A stretch of 64,000 nt of DNA from Pseudopedobacter sp. (GCA_014378105.1 JACMOI010000040.1:1-64000); one strand, 5' to 3'; positions 1 through 9,218 are shown, numbered from the stretch's first letter. Translations and numbers: made by a program. Notes: generated by a model not told the origin, from the letters alone.

Positions 1-173
1 GATATGAGTTACTCATTTAATGTTCCTTTATTAGGAATAATATTTAGCATTCTAAATACCATTCTTTTAAATACAAATAGCTAAATATATTTTTGGCTCA
101 AAATACCTCACTTTTTTATTTGGCATACATTTTAGACAATAGTCTATAAGAAGTCATCTCTACAATTCATATT
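1..173. other. AT-rich left-edge leader with a small inverted repeat
   Basis: No reading frame of note is seen here. A perfect 5-4-5 inverted repeat, TAGAC-AATA-GTCTA at 133-146, lies 28 bases before the first start codon and could be an operator, but it is short and untested. No clear TAnnTTTG element was found. Confidence 0.3.
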
Positions 174-2435
174 ATGATAAAAATTGGATATATTTCCACT
201 CATACCCCTCGACCTTGTGGTTTAGCTACTTTCAATGCAAACCTAAAGTCTGCAATTGAAAAGAACTTAGATATAAGTTCAAAAGGCGTAGTAATAGCTA
301 TCAATGACTCTGATGATGCTGAGCAGTATGCTTATGATAAGGATGTGAAATTCATTATCAGACAACAAAATCAAAAAGATTACATTAAAGCTGCTAACTA
401 CATCAATAATAGTGATTTGATGGCATGCGTTATGGAGCATGAGTTTGGTATATATGGTGGAGATAATGGGATTTATGTCTTACCATTAATACACCGTATT
501 GAAAAACCATTGATCACCATACTTCACACTGTTTTAAAAGATCCTAATTATCTTCAAAAATTAATCATTCAAGAAATAGCCAAACAATCATCAAAAATTG
601 TGGTGATGGCTCATAAAGCAGTCGAATTTTTAATAGAGATTTATGACATTCCAAGAGATAAAATAGCTTTAATAGAGCATGGGGTGCCAGATTATAATGA
701 ATCTATAGAAAATATTCTAAAAAATTCTCTGCTTTATAAAAATAAAAGAGTGCTATTAACCTTTGGATTAATCTCCAGAAACAAAGGTTTAGAAACCATG
801 ATTAAAGCGTTACCAGCGATAGTTAAAAAACACCCAGATGTGGTTTATAATATTGTTGGTTGCACTCATCCACATGTAAAGAAAAACCAAGGAGAAGAAT
901 ATCGTGATTATTTAAAGCTTTTGGCAAAAGATTTAGGTGTGACCGAAAACGTGAGTTTCATCAACAGTTTCATTCTTGAAGATGATTTGATGGATTATTT
1001 GCGAGCCGCAGAAATATATGTCACACCGTATTTAAATGAAGCTCAAATTACCAGCGGAACATTGTCTTATGCTATTGGTGCTGGTGCAGCTGTAGTATCT
1101 ACTCCCTACTGGCATGCTCAGGAATTACTTGCAGATAACAGAGGTATACTTTTTAATTTTGGAGATTATGAACAATTAGCCATTATTGTAAATCATTTGT
1201 TGGATAACAAAAAAGCTTTAAAAGATATACGCGATAATGCTTACGAATATGGTTTAAACTTGCGATATCCAAAAATTGGAAAATTATATAAATCATTAAT
1301 TGAGGGTATCATATTAGAAAAGTCTCAACTTTCCGTTAAAACTAATTTTACGCTAGACACCGATATTCTACCCTGCTTCACACTAGACTACGTAAAAAGG
1401 TTAACTGATGATACAGGAATCGTACAGCATGCAAGATTTGGAATACCGAATTTGAAGGAAGGTTATTGCATGGATGATAACGCCAGGGCTTTAATGATGG
1501 TGTTAATGGCTTATGAGCAATTTGAAAGTAAAGAAGGTTTGGATTTATTACCAATTTATTTAAGCTTTATCCAATATATGCAATGTGAAGATGGTGATTT
1601 TAGAAACTTTTTAAGTTTTAAACGGGAATACTTGGATGAGGCTGGAACTGATGATTCATTCGGTCGAACCCTTTGGGCTTTAGGATATATGATTTGTAAT
1701 TCGCCTAATAACTCTTATAAAGAATTTGCCAGAGAGCTCTTTTTTAATTCTTTAAATCATTTAGAAAAACTAGAACATTTAAGAGGTCATGCAAATAGCA
1801 TGATGGGAATTTCACATTATCTGAATTCTTACCATGATGATAATTTAAAAGAAAAACTTGAAGCTTTAGCCAATAAATTAATTTCTGCTTATCAAAAACA
1901 TAAATCAACGGACTGGCATTGGTTTGAAGAAAAACTAACTTATGATAATGCCATTTTACCAATGGCTTTACTAAAAGCTTATGAAGCCACTGGAAATTAT
2001 ATTTATAAGGAAATAGGTTTAGAGAGTTTAACTTTTTTAGATAGTGTAACCATTGAAAAAGGTTATTACAATCCCATTGGTAATGATGGATGGTTTTATA
2101 AAAATGGAGAAAAAGCTGTTTTTGACCAACAAGCGATAGAGACTATGGCTGCAGTAATGATGTATTTTCAAGCTTATACCGTTACTGATGATGTGACTTA
2201 CATTAAGAAAATGTTCCAAGCTTACCTTTGGTTTTTAGGAGAAAATACATTAAGAATCCCGGTATATGATCACGAAACTAATGGTTGCTGTGATGGTTTG
2301 ACGGAAGTTGGATTGAATCGTAATCAAGGTGCAGAAAGTACGCTAGCCTATTTTATATCTCATTTAACTATTTTAAAAGCTCAAGAAAAAGAATATCAAT
2401 TTGATAAACTAACAGAGAAGGTTATTACTAGTTAA
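174..2435 (+). CDS. GT4-type glycosyltransferase fused to a C-terminal helical (alpha/alpha)-barrel-like domain
   Basis: A 753-residue cytoplasmic protein. Residues 1 to about 375 look like a GT-B glycosyltransferase of family 4: an N-terminal Rossmann half opening with IGYISTHTPRPCGLATF, then a nucleotide-sugar-binding half beginning near LLTFGLISRNKGLE. Residues from about 400 to 740 are a separate helical domain with repeated Trp/Tyr-rich segments (GYCMDDNARALMM, DDSFGRTLWALGYM, YDNAILPMALLKAYEATG) that recall (alpha/alpha)6-barrel sugar enzymes. The usual EX7E motif is altered: in NEAQITSGTLSYA the second Glu is not present. The stop codon overlaps the next glycosyltransferase start by one base (TAATG), so the two are translationally coupled. 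Donor and acceptor sugars cannot be read from sequence; the GH130 partner downstream hints at mannose chemistry. Confidence 0.8.
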   Translation: MIKIGYISTHTPRPCGLATFNANLKSAIEKNLDISSKGVVIAINDSDDAEQYAYDKDVKFIIRQQNQKDYIKAANYINNSDLMACVMEHEFGIYGGDNGIYVLPLIHRIEKPLITILHTVLKDPNYLQKLIIQEIAKQSSKIVVMAHKAVEFLIEIYDIPRDKIALIEHGVPDYNESIENILKNSLLYKNKRVLLTFGLISRNKGLETMIKALPAIVKKHPDVVYNIVGCTHPHVKKNQGEEYRDYLKLLAKDLGVTENVSFINSFILEDDLMDYLRAAEIYVTPYLNEAQITSGTLSYAIGAGAAVVSTPYWHAQELLADNRGILFNFGDYEQLAIIVNHLLDNKKALKDIRDNAYEYGLNLRYPKIGKLYKSLIEGIILEKSQLSVKTNFTLDTDILPCFTLDYVKRLTDDTGIVQHARFGIPNLKEGYCMDDNARALMMVLMAYEQFESKEGLDLLPIYLSFIQYMQCEDGDFRNFLSFKREYLDEAGTDDSFGRTLWALGYMICNSPNNSYKEFARELFFNSLNHLEKLEHLRGHANSMMGISHYLNSYHDDNLKEKLEALANKLISAYQKHKSTDWHWFEEKLTYDNAILPMALLKAYEATGNYIYKEIGLESLTFLDSVTIEKGYYNPIGNDGWFYKNGEKAVFDQQAIETMAAVMMYFQAYTVTDDVTYIKKMFQAYLWFLGENTLRIPVYDHETNGCCDGLTEVGLNRNQGAESTLAYFISHLTILKAQEKEYQFDKLTEKVITS

Positions 2436-3442
2436 TGAAGGTTGCGGTTTTATCGCCAGTAGCATGGCGAACTCCTCCAGAACATTATGGGCCTTGGGAA
2501 CAAATGGCATCCAATCTTACCGAAGAATTGATAAAATTAGGTTTGGATGTCACTCTTTTTGCTACGAGGGACTCAATTACGAATGGAACTTTAAATGCTG
2601 TAATTAATAAAGGGTATGAATGCGACCGAAGTCAAGATGCTAAAGTAGTTGAATGTCTGCATATTAGTAATTTGATGGAACATGCTAATGAATTTGACAT
2701 TATTCATAATCATTTTGATTTTTTGCCCCTCACCTATTCTAAGCTCATCAAAACCCCTATAATTACAACTATTCATGGTTTTTCATCTGAAAAAATTATC
2801 CCAGTTTTTAAAAAGTACAATGACAACTGCCATTTCGTATCGATTAGTGATTCAGATCGCCATCCGTCATTAAAATATTTAGCCACGGTTTATAACGGAT
2901 TGAATGTAAATGATTTCAGATTGAACGAAAGCCCAGAAGATTATTTGCTTTTTTTCGGACGAATTCATCCTGATAAAGGAACATTTGAAGCCATTGAAAT
3001 TGCAAAAAAATCAAATAGAAAGCTCAAGATTGCTGGTATTATTCAGGATTCAAATTATTTTGAGAAAAACGTTAAACCTCATTTAAATGATGATATTCAG
3101 TTTTTAGGTCATTTGGGCCCAGAATCAAGAAATAAGCTAATGGGAAATGCTTCGGCACTACTTCATCCCATTAGTTTTAATGAACCCTTTGGATTAAGTG
3201 TGGTAGAAGCCATGATGTGCGGTACACCTATAATTGCTTTCAATCGTGGGTCTATGCCCGAATTAATTCAACACCAAAAGAATGGCTTTCTTGCGAATGA
3301 TGTTTCAGAGTCTGTTGAGGCGATCTCAAAACTGCCGTCAATAAACAGAAAAAACTGTTCCATAAATGCAAAAGAGAAATTCTCGTCAACCAAAATGGCA
3401 AAAGAATACCTAAAACTTTACAAAAAAATTTTAGGAACTTAA
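2435..3442 (+). CDS. GT4-family glycosyltransferase
   Basis: A 335-residue glycosyltransferase of family 4 with no signal peptide. The N-terminal half starts MKVAVLSPVAWRTPPEHYG and contains the acceptor-side segment FDIIHNHFDFLPL. The C-terminal half has the phosphate-binding LLFFGRIHPDKG and a canonical EX7E motif in EPFGLSVVEAMMCGTP around residue 249. It is slightly shorter than a typical GT4 enzyme but complete. It shares a 1-base stop/start overlap with the upstream GT fusion, so the two probably work in sequence on one oligosaccharide. Its stop overlaps the stop of the opposing GH130 gene (TTAA shared on both strands). Confidence 0.85.
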   Translation: MKVAVLSPVAWRTPPEHYGPWEQMASNLTEELIKLGLDVTLFATRDSITNGTLNAVINKGYECDRSQDAKVVECLHISNLMEHANEFDIIHNHFDFLPLTYSKLIKTPIITTIHGFSSEKIIPVFKKYNDNCHFVSISDSDRHPSLKYLATVYNGLNVNDFRLNESPEDYLLFFGRIHPDKGTFEAIEIAKKSNRKLKIAGIIQDSNYFEKNVKPHLNDDIQFLGHLGPESRNKLMGNASALLHPISFNEPFGLSVVEAMMCGTPIIAFNRGSMPELIQHQKNGFLANDVSESVEAISKLPSINRKNCSINAKEKFSSTKMAKEYLKLYKKILGT

Positions 3443-4902
3443 CTTTCACTCTTTAGTTTATTCAACAAAGCATTAAGATTAACAGTCATAAAAGAGGAGG
3501 AATAATCTGATAACCCGTAAGGAATAATCAATTCCCCGTTATTGATGATAGAACCACAAGAATAGACCACATTTGGAACATAACCTTCTCTTTCATCTTT
3601 GTTGGCAATCAAAATAGGATCTTTTAATCTTCCAATTTCTTTGCTTGGATCTTCTAAATCGAGTAAACTTACGCCCAAACAATATCTACGCATCGCCCCT
3701 ACTCCGTGGGTCACCATTATCCAGCCTTCTTTAGTTTCTATTGGCGAACCACAATTACCAATTTGCACAAACTCCCAATGGAATTTAGGAGACTGTAATT
3801 TTATTGGATCTGTCCAGATATTCACTTTGTCAGAATACATGATATAATTATTCCATCCGTCAATTCTCGACATCATCACATATTTACCATTGATTTTACG
3901 TGGAAACAAAGCGAGATTCTTGTTTTTGGCACCTTTTCCATACACAGGTCGTACCTTAAAATAATTAAAATCGGCAGTCTCTAACAGTTTAGGCATAATC
4001 ACATTTCCGTCATAGGCAGTATAAGTGGCGTAATATTTATAAGTACCATCCTCATTAAAGAACTTCACAAACCTTGCATCTTCAATTCCTTTCTTTTCAA
4101 ATTCTGATATGGGATAAATAATACGATCTGAAAGATCGGTATCTCTAGAAAATAATATTTCATGATAAGAATCTGCCAACCAAAGTAATTTCTCTAACTC
4201 GGTATCCACACTATCAATTTCATTATCATTAATTAAACGCTCGATAGTTGATTTTAAAGTTCGATAATCAAATTTTTCATCTAGATGTTCTCTAGCTAGT
4301 TCTAAAGTCTTTTCAGAAATCTGAGAGTCTACCGCTTTTTCCAAAAAATACTTTTTCTTATATATATTATTTTTGATAACCTCGGCTTCATCCACGTATC
4401 TCCCCGATGGCATGACTTCAATGTTATTATCTCTATCAATCTTAGCTTTTCTAAAAACGATAGAAGCTATGTGCCCTTCTCCAACTGCTCTAAAACTGAT
4501 GATGATTCTTCTCTCACCTTCCTCCAAATCTGATTGATCGGGATCTTCAATGATAGATGGATTAAAAAATGCAGCAGATTCGATAGAATATTCATGAGTG
4601 AAATAAGATCCAATCAATAGTTTTCTAAATGATGAAGTTTCTAAAATATCTGTTTTGAAATCTGGAACTTCATTTATCAATTTATCAGCATTTTTATTTA
4701 AAATTCTGGTGATGTTTCGGTGTCTTTTAGAAAATTCCTGCAAAATTGGAGAGATAATTCGATATACCTCTTCTTCGCTTAAAGCAATAATATGATCTAA
4801 AACTTCTCTGGCTCTTTCTTCGCCATTATAAAAAAATCTAGCAATAACTCTTTTCGGATCTGGTAAAATGGTTATGTTTTTTCTTATAATGGGTATCCTC
4901 AT
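3439..4902 (-). CDS. Glycoside hydrolase family 130 enzyme (beta-mannoside phosphorylase or hydrolase), long form
   Basis: A 487-residue protein without signal peptide, hence cytoplasmic. GH130 enzymes phosphorolyse or hydrolyse beta-mannosides. The five-bladed-propeller core begins near residue 240 and contains KKGIEDARFVKF, in which Asp275 matches the family's conserved proton-donor Asp. Further propeller blades follow (FPRKINGKYVMMSRIDG, GWIMVTHGVGAMRRY). The first 240 residues are an extra N-terminal part, so the protein is longer than the roughly 300-350 residues of compact GH130 enzymes. It faces the two glycosyltransferases with fully overlapping stops. Whether it is a phosphorylase or a hydrolase, and which linkage it cuts, cannot be decided here. 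Confidence 0.82.
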   Translation of the reverse strand: MRIPIIRKNITILPDPKRVIARFFYNGEERAREVLDHIIALSEEEVYRIISPILQEFSKRHRNITRILNKNADKLINEVPDFKTDILETSSFRKLLIGSYFTHEYSIESAAFFNPSIIEDPDQSDLEEGERRIIISFRAVGEGHIASIVFRKAKIDRDNNIEVMPSGRYVDEAEVIKNNIYKKKYFLEKAVDSQISEKTLELAREHLDEKFDYRTLKSTIERLINDNEIDSVDTELEKLLWLADSYHEILFSRDTDLSDRIIYPISEFEKKGIEDARFVKFFNEDGTYKYYATYTAYDGNVIMPKLLETADFNYFKVRPVYGKGAKNKNLALFPRKINGKYVMMSRIDGWNNYIMYSDKVNIWTDPIKLQSPKFHWEFVQIGNCGSPIETKEGWIMVTHGVGAMRRYCLGVSLLDLEDPSKEIGRLKDPILIANKDEREGYVPNVVYSCGSIINNGELIIPYGLSDYSSSFMTVNLNALLNKLKSES

Positions 4903-4982
4903 AATGATGTCTAATTTATTTATAAACGATTTGATGAAGGTATAAGTTTAAGGTTGGTAATAATAGAAATATTAATTATTAT

Positions 4983-6194
4983 TTAGGCTAATAAAATACC
5001 AGCCAAAACACCTACCAATATAATATAAGGCGTTTTAATTTTAGTATATCTTAAAATTAAGAATGTGGTTAACATAATTCCTGTGGTTAAGAAAGTTATA
5101 CCAATAGGAATCAATAATAACCAAAATGCAGCAATCATAAACCCAACTGCTACAGCATTTATTCCACTTAAGGAGCGTCTTATACGTGTTATTTTCTTTA
5201 AATCGTTCCAAAATGGAACAATAAACAAAACTAAAATAATTCCTGGCGCATTAATCCCAACCACAGCAATTGCGCTACCTAAAATTTGCCCCCAAATACT
5301 ATAGCCTCGGTTGCCTAAAGTCATAGCACCTAAAAATGAGGTGAATGAAAAAGTAGGGCCAGGTATCATCTGCTGTAAAGCAAAACCTGATAGAAATTCT
5401 TGCCCAGTTAGGTAATGTTTTACTTCTACAAACTCAGTATACATTAAAGGAACCAAGACTTGTCCTCCACCAAAAATAATAATTCCGTTACGGTAAAAAT
5501 TTTCAAAAAGTCTAATCGGTAAACTAAAAGGAGAGGTAGTATTAATGACGGCACCTAACAAACCAAAGAATAATAAAACACCTATAAAGTAGGCAACTTT
5601 CCGGGTATTGACATTGGTAAACAAACGAACTCTTAATTCATTTTCTTCTTGCCTTGTTTCTACAGCCGAGCTGATGATCCCCCCCAATAAAATTAAAATA
5701 GGGAAAGCGTAGGCATTCTTTAAAATTAAACTCGCTGCCATAGCACTTAAAGCTAAAATAATACTCACTTCGGTTTTTAAAGCTACTTTGCCAAATGAAT
5801 AAGCTGCAAAAGCTACAATTCCTAATGCAATAGGTTGAATAAAAGATAGAGCTTTTGCAAACTCAGGATGTAAAGAAAAAGATTTAAAATTTATGGCAAT
5901 AAAACACATGGCGGCAGCCGATGGTAACGACCATATAAAAAATGTGAGTAATCCCATCCATAAACCACCGATTTTATAGGCTATTCCAACTAATGTTTGA
6001 GTAGAGGAAGGTCCGGGTAAAATTTGAGTTAACGCAAACAGCTCCATCAACTCTTCTTCTGTTAAATATTTACGCTTCCTCACAAAATCGTTTAATAAAA
6101 TAGCTAAATGAGCTTGTGGACCCCCAAAAGAAGTCAACATAAAGGCAATGACATCACCTAAAAAAACTAATTTGCTAAAACGTGTTGGTTTCAA
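4983..6194 (-). CDS. chrA: Chromate transporter, CHR family, two-domain form
   Basis: A 403-residue inner-membrane protein built of two homologous CHR halves, each with about six hydrophobic segments. The first half carries TSFGGPQAHLAILLNDFV and ILPGPSSTQTLVGIAY; the second repeats the pattern with IIFGGGQVLVPLMYTEFV and IPGPTFSFTSFLGA. These GG-Q and PGP motifs are the signature of the CHR superfamily, which includes chromate exporters but also members of unknown anion specificity. Length fits the long-chain class. Only 3 bases separate it from the upstream TPR gene, so they form an operon. Chromate as the true substrate is an inference from the family name. Confidence 0.88.
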   Translation of the reverse strand: MKPTRFSKLVFLGDVIAFMLTSFGGPQAHLAILLNDFVRKRKYLTEEELMELFALTQILPGPSSTQTLVGIAYKIGGLWMGLLTFFIWSLPSAAAMCFIAINFKSFSLHPEFAKALSFIQPIALGIVAFAAYSFGKVALKTEVSIILALSAMAASLILKNAYAFPILILLGGIISSAVETRQEENELRVRLFTNVNTRKVAYFIGVLLFFGLLGAVINTTSPFSLPIRLFENFYRNGIIIFGGGQVLVPLMYTEFVEVKHYLTGQEFLSGFALQQMIPGPTFSFTSFLGAMTLGNRGYSIWGQILGSAIAVVGINAPGIILVLFIVPFWNDLKKITRIRRSLSGINAVAVGFMIAAFWLLLIPIGITFLTTGIMLTTFLILRYTKIKTPYIILVGVLAGILLA

Positions 6195-6197
6195 TTG

Positions 6198-6527
6198 CTA
6201 ATCATATAACTCGTCTTGTAAACTATTGTAAACACCCATCAATTCATTTAATGCATGTTGATCTTTAATTTTTTTAGCAATAACAATCCCCTGCTCATAA
6301 ATTTCTAAAGCTTTTTGCTGTTCCATCAACATTTCATATAGTTTCCCAAGATGATAATAAGTACCCACATAATCGGCATGATTTTTAATCAAATCTAAAT
6401 AAAACCATAATGCTTTTTCATGGTTATTTAGACGAAGATATTCGGTCGCGAGTGCATATTTCAAAAATGGGTCATTTGGTTCATTGTTAAAAAACTCAAG
6501 TAATCGCTCTAATCTGTCTATGGCCAT
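6198..6527 (-). CDS. Small tetratricopeptide-repeat protein
   Basis: A 109-residue soluble protein consisting almost wholly of TPR helices: DPFLKYALATEYLRLNNHEKALWFYLDLI, then a second repeat beginning ADYVGTYYHLGKLYEM and a third partial one. TPRs mediate protein-protein contacts, so this is probably an adaptor with no catalytic activity. It is the first gene of a two-gene unit with the chromate-type transporter downstream. No link between the two functions is known to me. The start is the first ATG of the frame and needs no adjustment. Confidence 0.7.
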   Translation of the reverse strand: MAIDRLERLLEFFNNEPNDPFLKYALATEYLRLNNHEKALWFYLDLIKNHADYVGTYYHLGKLYEMLMEQQKALEIYEQGIVIAKKIKDQHALNELMGVYNSLQDELYD

Positions 6528-6659
6528 TTTATAATCGACTTTATTATTTAAATTTGCTAAAAATCCAATTATATGAAACTATCATGATTATACAAAACTT
6601 CACTAGGTATCATTATCTTGTCATGATTGCTTCATCACCATTAAAAAACAATAAATAAA

Positions 6660-7400
6660 ATGATGAAAATTTTAGTTTGTATTAGTAACGTTCCAGATAC
6701 TACCACAAAAGTAACTTTTACTAACGAGAACACTCAATTTAATACTGCAGGTGTTCAATTTGTGTTAAATCCCTACGATGAGATTGCATTATCAAGAGCC
6801 ATTGAACTGACAGAGAATGGAAATGGAACTGTAACCGTAATAAATGTTGGTGAAATATCAACCGAACCTACCATCCGTAAAGCGTTAGCAATTGGCGCAA
6901 CAGATGCAGTTAGAATTAATGCAGCACCACATGATGCTTATTTTGTTGCCCAACAAATTGCTACCTACGCTAAAAATCAATCTTTTGACCTCATTTTAAC
7001 TGGTCGCGAATCTATTGATTATAATGGAGCAAAAGTTGCAGCCATGTTAGGAGAATTGTTAGATATTCCTTCGGTTTCTATTATAAAAAAATTAGATGTT
7101 GAAGGAAACGCTGCAACTGTTGAGCGTGAAATAGAGGGAGGAAAAGAAGTGATCATTATCCCTTTCCCATTTGTTGCAGGAACTGCTGAAGGCGTTGCAG
7201 AGTGGAAAATCCCTAATATGCGTGGAATCATGTCTGCTCGTACTAAACCTTTAACTGTTTTAGAACCTGTTGAAGTGAAAAATTTATCAGATGTAGTGAG
7301 GTTTGAAACTCCGGCACCAAGAGGCACAGTGAAATTAGTTGACGCGGCGGATCCTGATAAATTAATTGAGTTGCTGCACAGTGAAGCAAAAGTATTTTAA
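6660..7400 (+). CDS. etfB: Electron transfer flavoprotein, beta subunit
   Basis: EtfB pairs with EtfA to form the FAD/AMP heterodimer that collects electrons from acyl-CoA dehydrogenases and passes them to ETF:quinone oxidoreductase. The 246-residue length is typical. Visible family features are MKILVCISNVPDTTTKV at the N-terminus, LNPYDEIALSRAIELTE, and the adenine-nucleotide-binding segment LILTGRESIDYNGAKVAAML. Two ATG codons in a row open the gene, so the start could be 3 bases further on. etfA follows after 143 bases that contain a repeat element. Two acyl-CoA dehydrogenases encoded at 43.7-47.6 kb are plausible electron donors. Confidence 0.95.
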   Translation: MMKILVCISNVPDTTTKVTFTNENTQFNTAGVQFVLNPYDEIALSRAIELTENGNGTVTVINVGEISTEPTIRKALAIGATDAVRINAAPHDAYFVAQQIATYAKNQSFDLILTGRESIDYNGAKVAAMLGELLDIPSVSIIKKLDVEGNAATVEREIEGGKEVIIIPFPFVAGTAEGVAEWKIPNMRGIMSARTKPLTVLEPVEVKNLSDVVRFETPAPRGTVKLVDAADPDKLIELLHSEAKVF

Positions 7401-7496
7401 TCCCGATAACTATTGGGAAGGCGTTCGGGCGGGCTATTTGTTTATACTGCACAAGGCATTGGCCACAAAGCTGGTATTCACTCCTATCCCTAACGC
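7401..7496. repeat. Putative Sphingobacteriales-type interspersed repeat between etfB and etfA
   Basis: The element starts directly after the etfB stop. It contains an imperfect inverted repeat TCCCGATA-AC-TATTGGGA (7401-7418) and then a unit bounded by GCGTTCGGG (7421-7429) and CCCTAACGC (7488-7496), which are inverted repeats matching at 8 of 9 positions. It is visibly richer in G and C than the surrounding spacers. From memory, elements ending in CCCTAACGC and starting with GCGTTCGGG are scattered through intergenic spaces of Pedobacter-like genomes; I cannot confirm copy number from one window. No second copy was seen here. Confidence 0.55.
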
Positions 7497-7543
7497 AAAA
7501 ACAAATTGATAAATAGAGATTAATATCTTTTAAATAAAAAAAT

Positions 7544-8521
7544 ATGTCCGTTTTAGTATATGTAGAAAATGCCGAAGGCAAGTTCAAAAAATCAATATTC
7601 GAAGCTGTTTCTTATGCGAAAGCAGTAGCTAATCAGTTAGGAACTAATTTAGTTGCTATTTCAATTGGTAATGTCGCTTCATCAGATTTAGAAAATTTAG
7701 GGAAATTTGGTGCCGAAAAAGTTTTAAATGTCACAAATGATAAATTAAAAACTTTTGTTAATCAGGCTTACGCATCGGTTGTGGCCGAAGCTGCCAAAAA
7801 AGAAAGCTCAACAGTTGTTGTACTTTCCAACTCATTCTCCGGAAAAGGTTTAGCTCCAAGAATTGGTGCAAAGTTAGAAGCCGCAGTAGCTGATGGAGCT
7901 GTCGATCTACCGTCTACAGATGGTGGAAAGTTTATAGTAAAGAAAACTGCATTCTCTAACAAAGCTTTCGCTTTTGTTGAAATGAATTCAGCTATTAAAG
8001 TGATCTCATTAACACCAAATTCTTACAAAATAGAAGAAGTTGTTGGTTCAGCAAATGTAGAAGAATTCACTTCAGATATCAAAGATTCAGACTTTAAAGC
8101 CATTATCAAAGAAATTTTAATAGCAACAGATAAAGTTTCTTTGCCAGATGCAGAGCTAGTTGTTAGTGCTGGTAGAGGTTTAAAAGGTCCTGAAAATTGG
8201 GGAATGATTGAAGAATTAGCTGATTTATTAGGTGCAGCAACAGCTTGTTCTAAACCAGTTTCTGACGCTGATTGGCGTCCACATAGTGAACACGTTGGAC
8301 AAACAGGAATTACAATTTCACCAAACTTATATATAGCAATTGGTATTTCTGGAGCTATCCAGCATTTAGCTGGTGTTTCTTCATCTAAAGTAATTGTGGT
8401 AATTAATAAAGATCCTGAAGCGCCTTTCTTTAAAGTTGCAGATTATGGAATTGTTGGTGACGCCTTTGAAGTTGTACCAAAAATGATCGCTGCTGTAAAA
8501 TCTTTAAAAGCGAATGCTTAA
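7544..8521 (+). CDS. etfA: Electron transfer flavoprotein, alpha subunit
   Basis: EtfA supplies most of the FAD site of the ETF heterodimer. The 325-residue protein shows the N-terminal ETF domain (MSVLVYVENAEGKFKKS) and the C-terminal FAD-binding domain from about residue 195: VVSAGRGLKGPENWGMIEEL, then WRPHSEHVGQTGITISPNLY and YIAIGISGAIQHLAG, the conserved stretch holding the flavin. Length and both domains are normal. It lies downstream of etfB on the same strand, separated by a repeat-containing spacer, and is followed by a strong hairpin terminator. Confidence 0.95.
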   Translation: MSVLVYVENAEGKFKKSIFEAVSYAKAVANQLGTNLVAISIGNVASSDLENLGKFGAEKVLNVTNDKLKTFVNQAYASVVAEAAKKESSTVVVLSNSFSGKGLAPRIGAKLEAAVADGAVDLPSTDGGKFIVKKTAFSNKAFAFVEMNSAIKVISLTPNSYKIEEVVGSANVEEFTSDIKDSDFKAIIKEILIATDKVSLPDAELVVSAGRGLKGPENWGMIEELADLLGAATACSKPVSDADWRPHSEHVGQTGITISPNLYIAIGISGAIQHLAGVSSSKVIVVINKDPEAPFFKVADYGIVGDAFEVVPKMIAAVKSLKANA

Positions 8522-8532
8522 ATTCGCATGAT

Positions 8533-8564
8533 AAATAAAGCCGAATTCAAATTCGGCTTTATTT
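8533..8564 (+). terminator. Rho-independent terminator after etfA
   Basis: A perfect 14-base-pair hairpin: left arm 8533-8546 (AAATAAAGCCGAAT), 4-base loop, right arm 8551-8564 (ATTCGGCTTTATTT). The stem has a GCCG core and A/T-rich flanks as expected for an intrinsic terminator. It sits 12 bases after the etfA stop. Confidence 0.85.
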
Positions 8565-8624
8565 TAAAATTGACTAAAACATCAAAACATTTAGTCATAT
8601 GTTCTATCGGGATTTAAATATAAA

Positions 8625-9218
8625 ATGAAGAAACTCAAACTAGATATCATAGGCTTATCTTATAGTCAAACTCAATCCGGAGCTTATGCTCTAGTTTTAG
8701 GAGAAGTAAGCGGACGAAGAAGATTACCAATTATTATAGGAGGATTCGAAGCTCAAGCTATCGCGATAGAAATAGAAAAAATGACTCCCAGTAGGCCATT
8801 GACCCATGATCTTTTCAAGTCTTTTGCCGAAGCCTATCACATTAATATTCAGGAAGTAATTATCTATAATTTAGTTGATGGTATTTTCTACAGCAAGCTA
8901 ATCTGCAATGATGGCAAAAAGAATATGGAAATTGATGCTCGAACGTCTGATGCAATTGCATTAGCAGTTAGGTTCGAATGCCCAATTTACACCTATGAAT
9001 TTATATTAGCTTCCGCAGGAATAGTGATAGAAGGGAACGATTTTGTTTTTTTAGATAATATTGAACCTGCTGATGAAAGTAAACCCAAAGTTAGTGGTAA
9101 TTACACTTCTTTCTCCATAGAAGAGCTCCAAACAAAACTCCAAGAGGCTTTAAGCGAAGAAGCTTATGAAAAAGCAGCAAGGATAAGAGATGAGATCAGT
9201 AAAAGAAAAACATCCTAA
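8625..9218 (+). CDS. Bifunctional nuclease-family (BFN/DUF151) protein with C-terminal UVR motif
   Basis: A 197-residue soluble protein in two parts. Residues 5 to about 135 match the BFN (DUF151) fold: LGEVSGRRRLPIIIGGFEAQAIAIE, then RPLTHDLFKSFAEAY and DARTSDAIALAVRFECPIY. Some plant and bacterial members have been reported to cleave DNA and RNA; most bacterial ones are uncharacterised. Residues about 157-193 form a UvrB/UvrC-like helical hairpin (SIEELQTKLQEALSEEAYEKAARIRDEI), which elsewhere mediates protein contacts in repair and in protein arginine kinase systems. It stands alone between two spacers. Nuclease activity is not demonstrable from sequence. Confidence 0.85.
   Translation: MKKLKLDIIGLSYSQTQSGAYALVLGEVSGRRRLPIIIGGFEAQAIAIEIEKMTPSRPLTHDLFKSFAEAYHINIQEVIIYNLVDGIFYSKLICNDGKKNMEIDARTSDAIALAVRFECPIYTYEFILASAGIVIEGNDFVFLDNIEPADESKPKVSGNYTSFSIEELQTKLQEALSEEAYEKAARIRDEISKRKTS

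Noticed and set aside
6582-6628. Direct repeat TCATGATT upstream of etfB
   Set aside because: Only 8 bases, 39 apart, in an A/T-rich spacer; likely chance.
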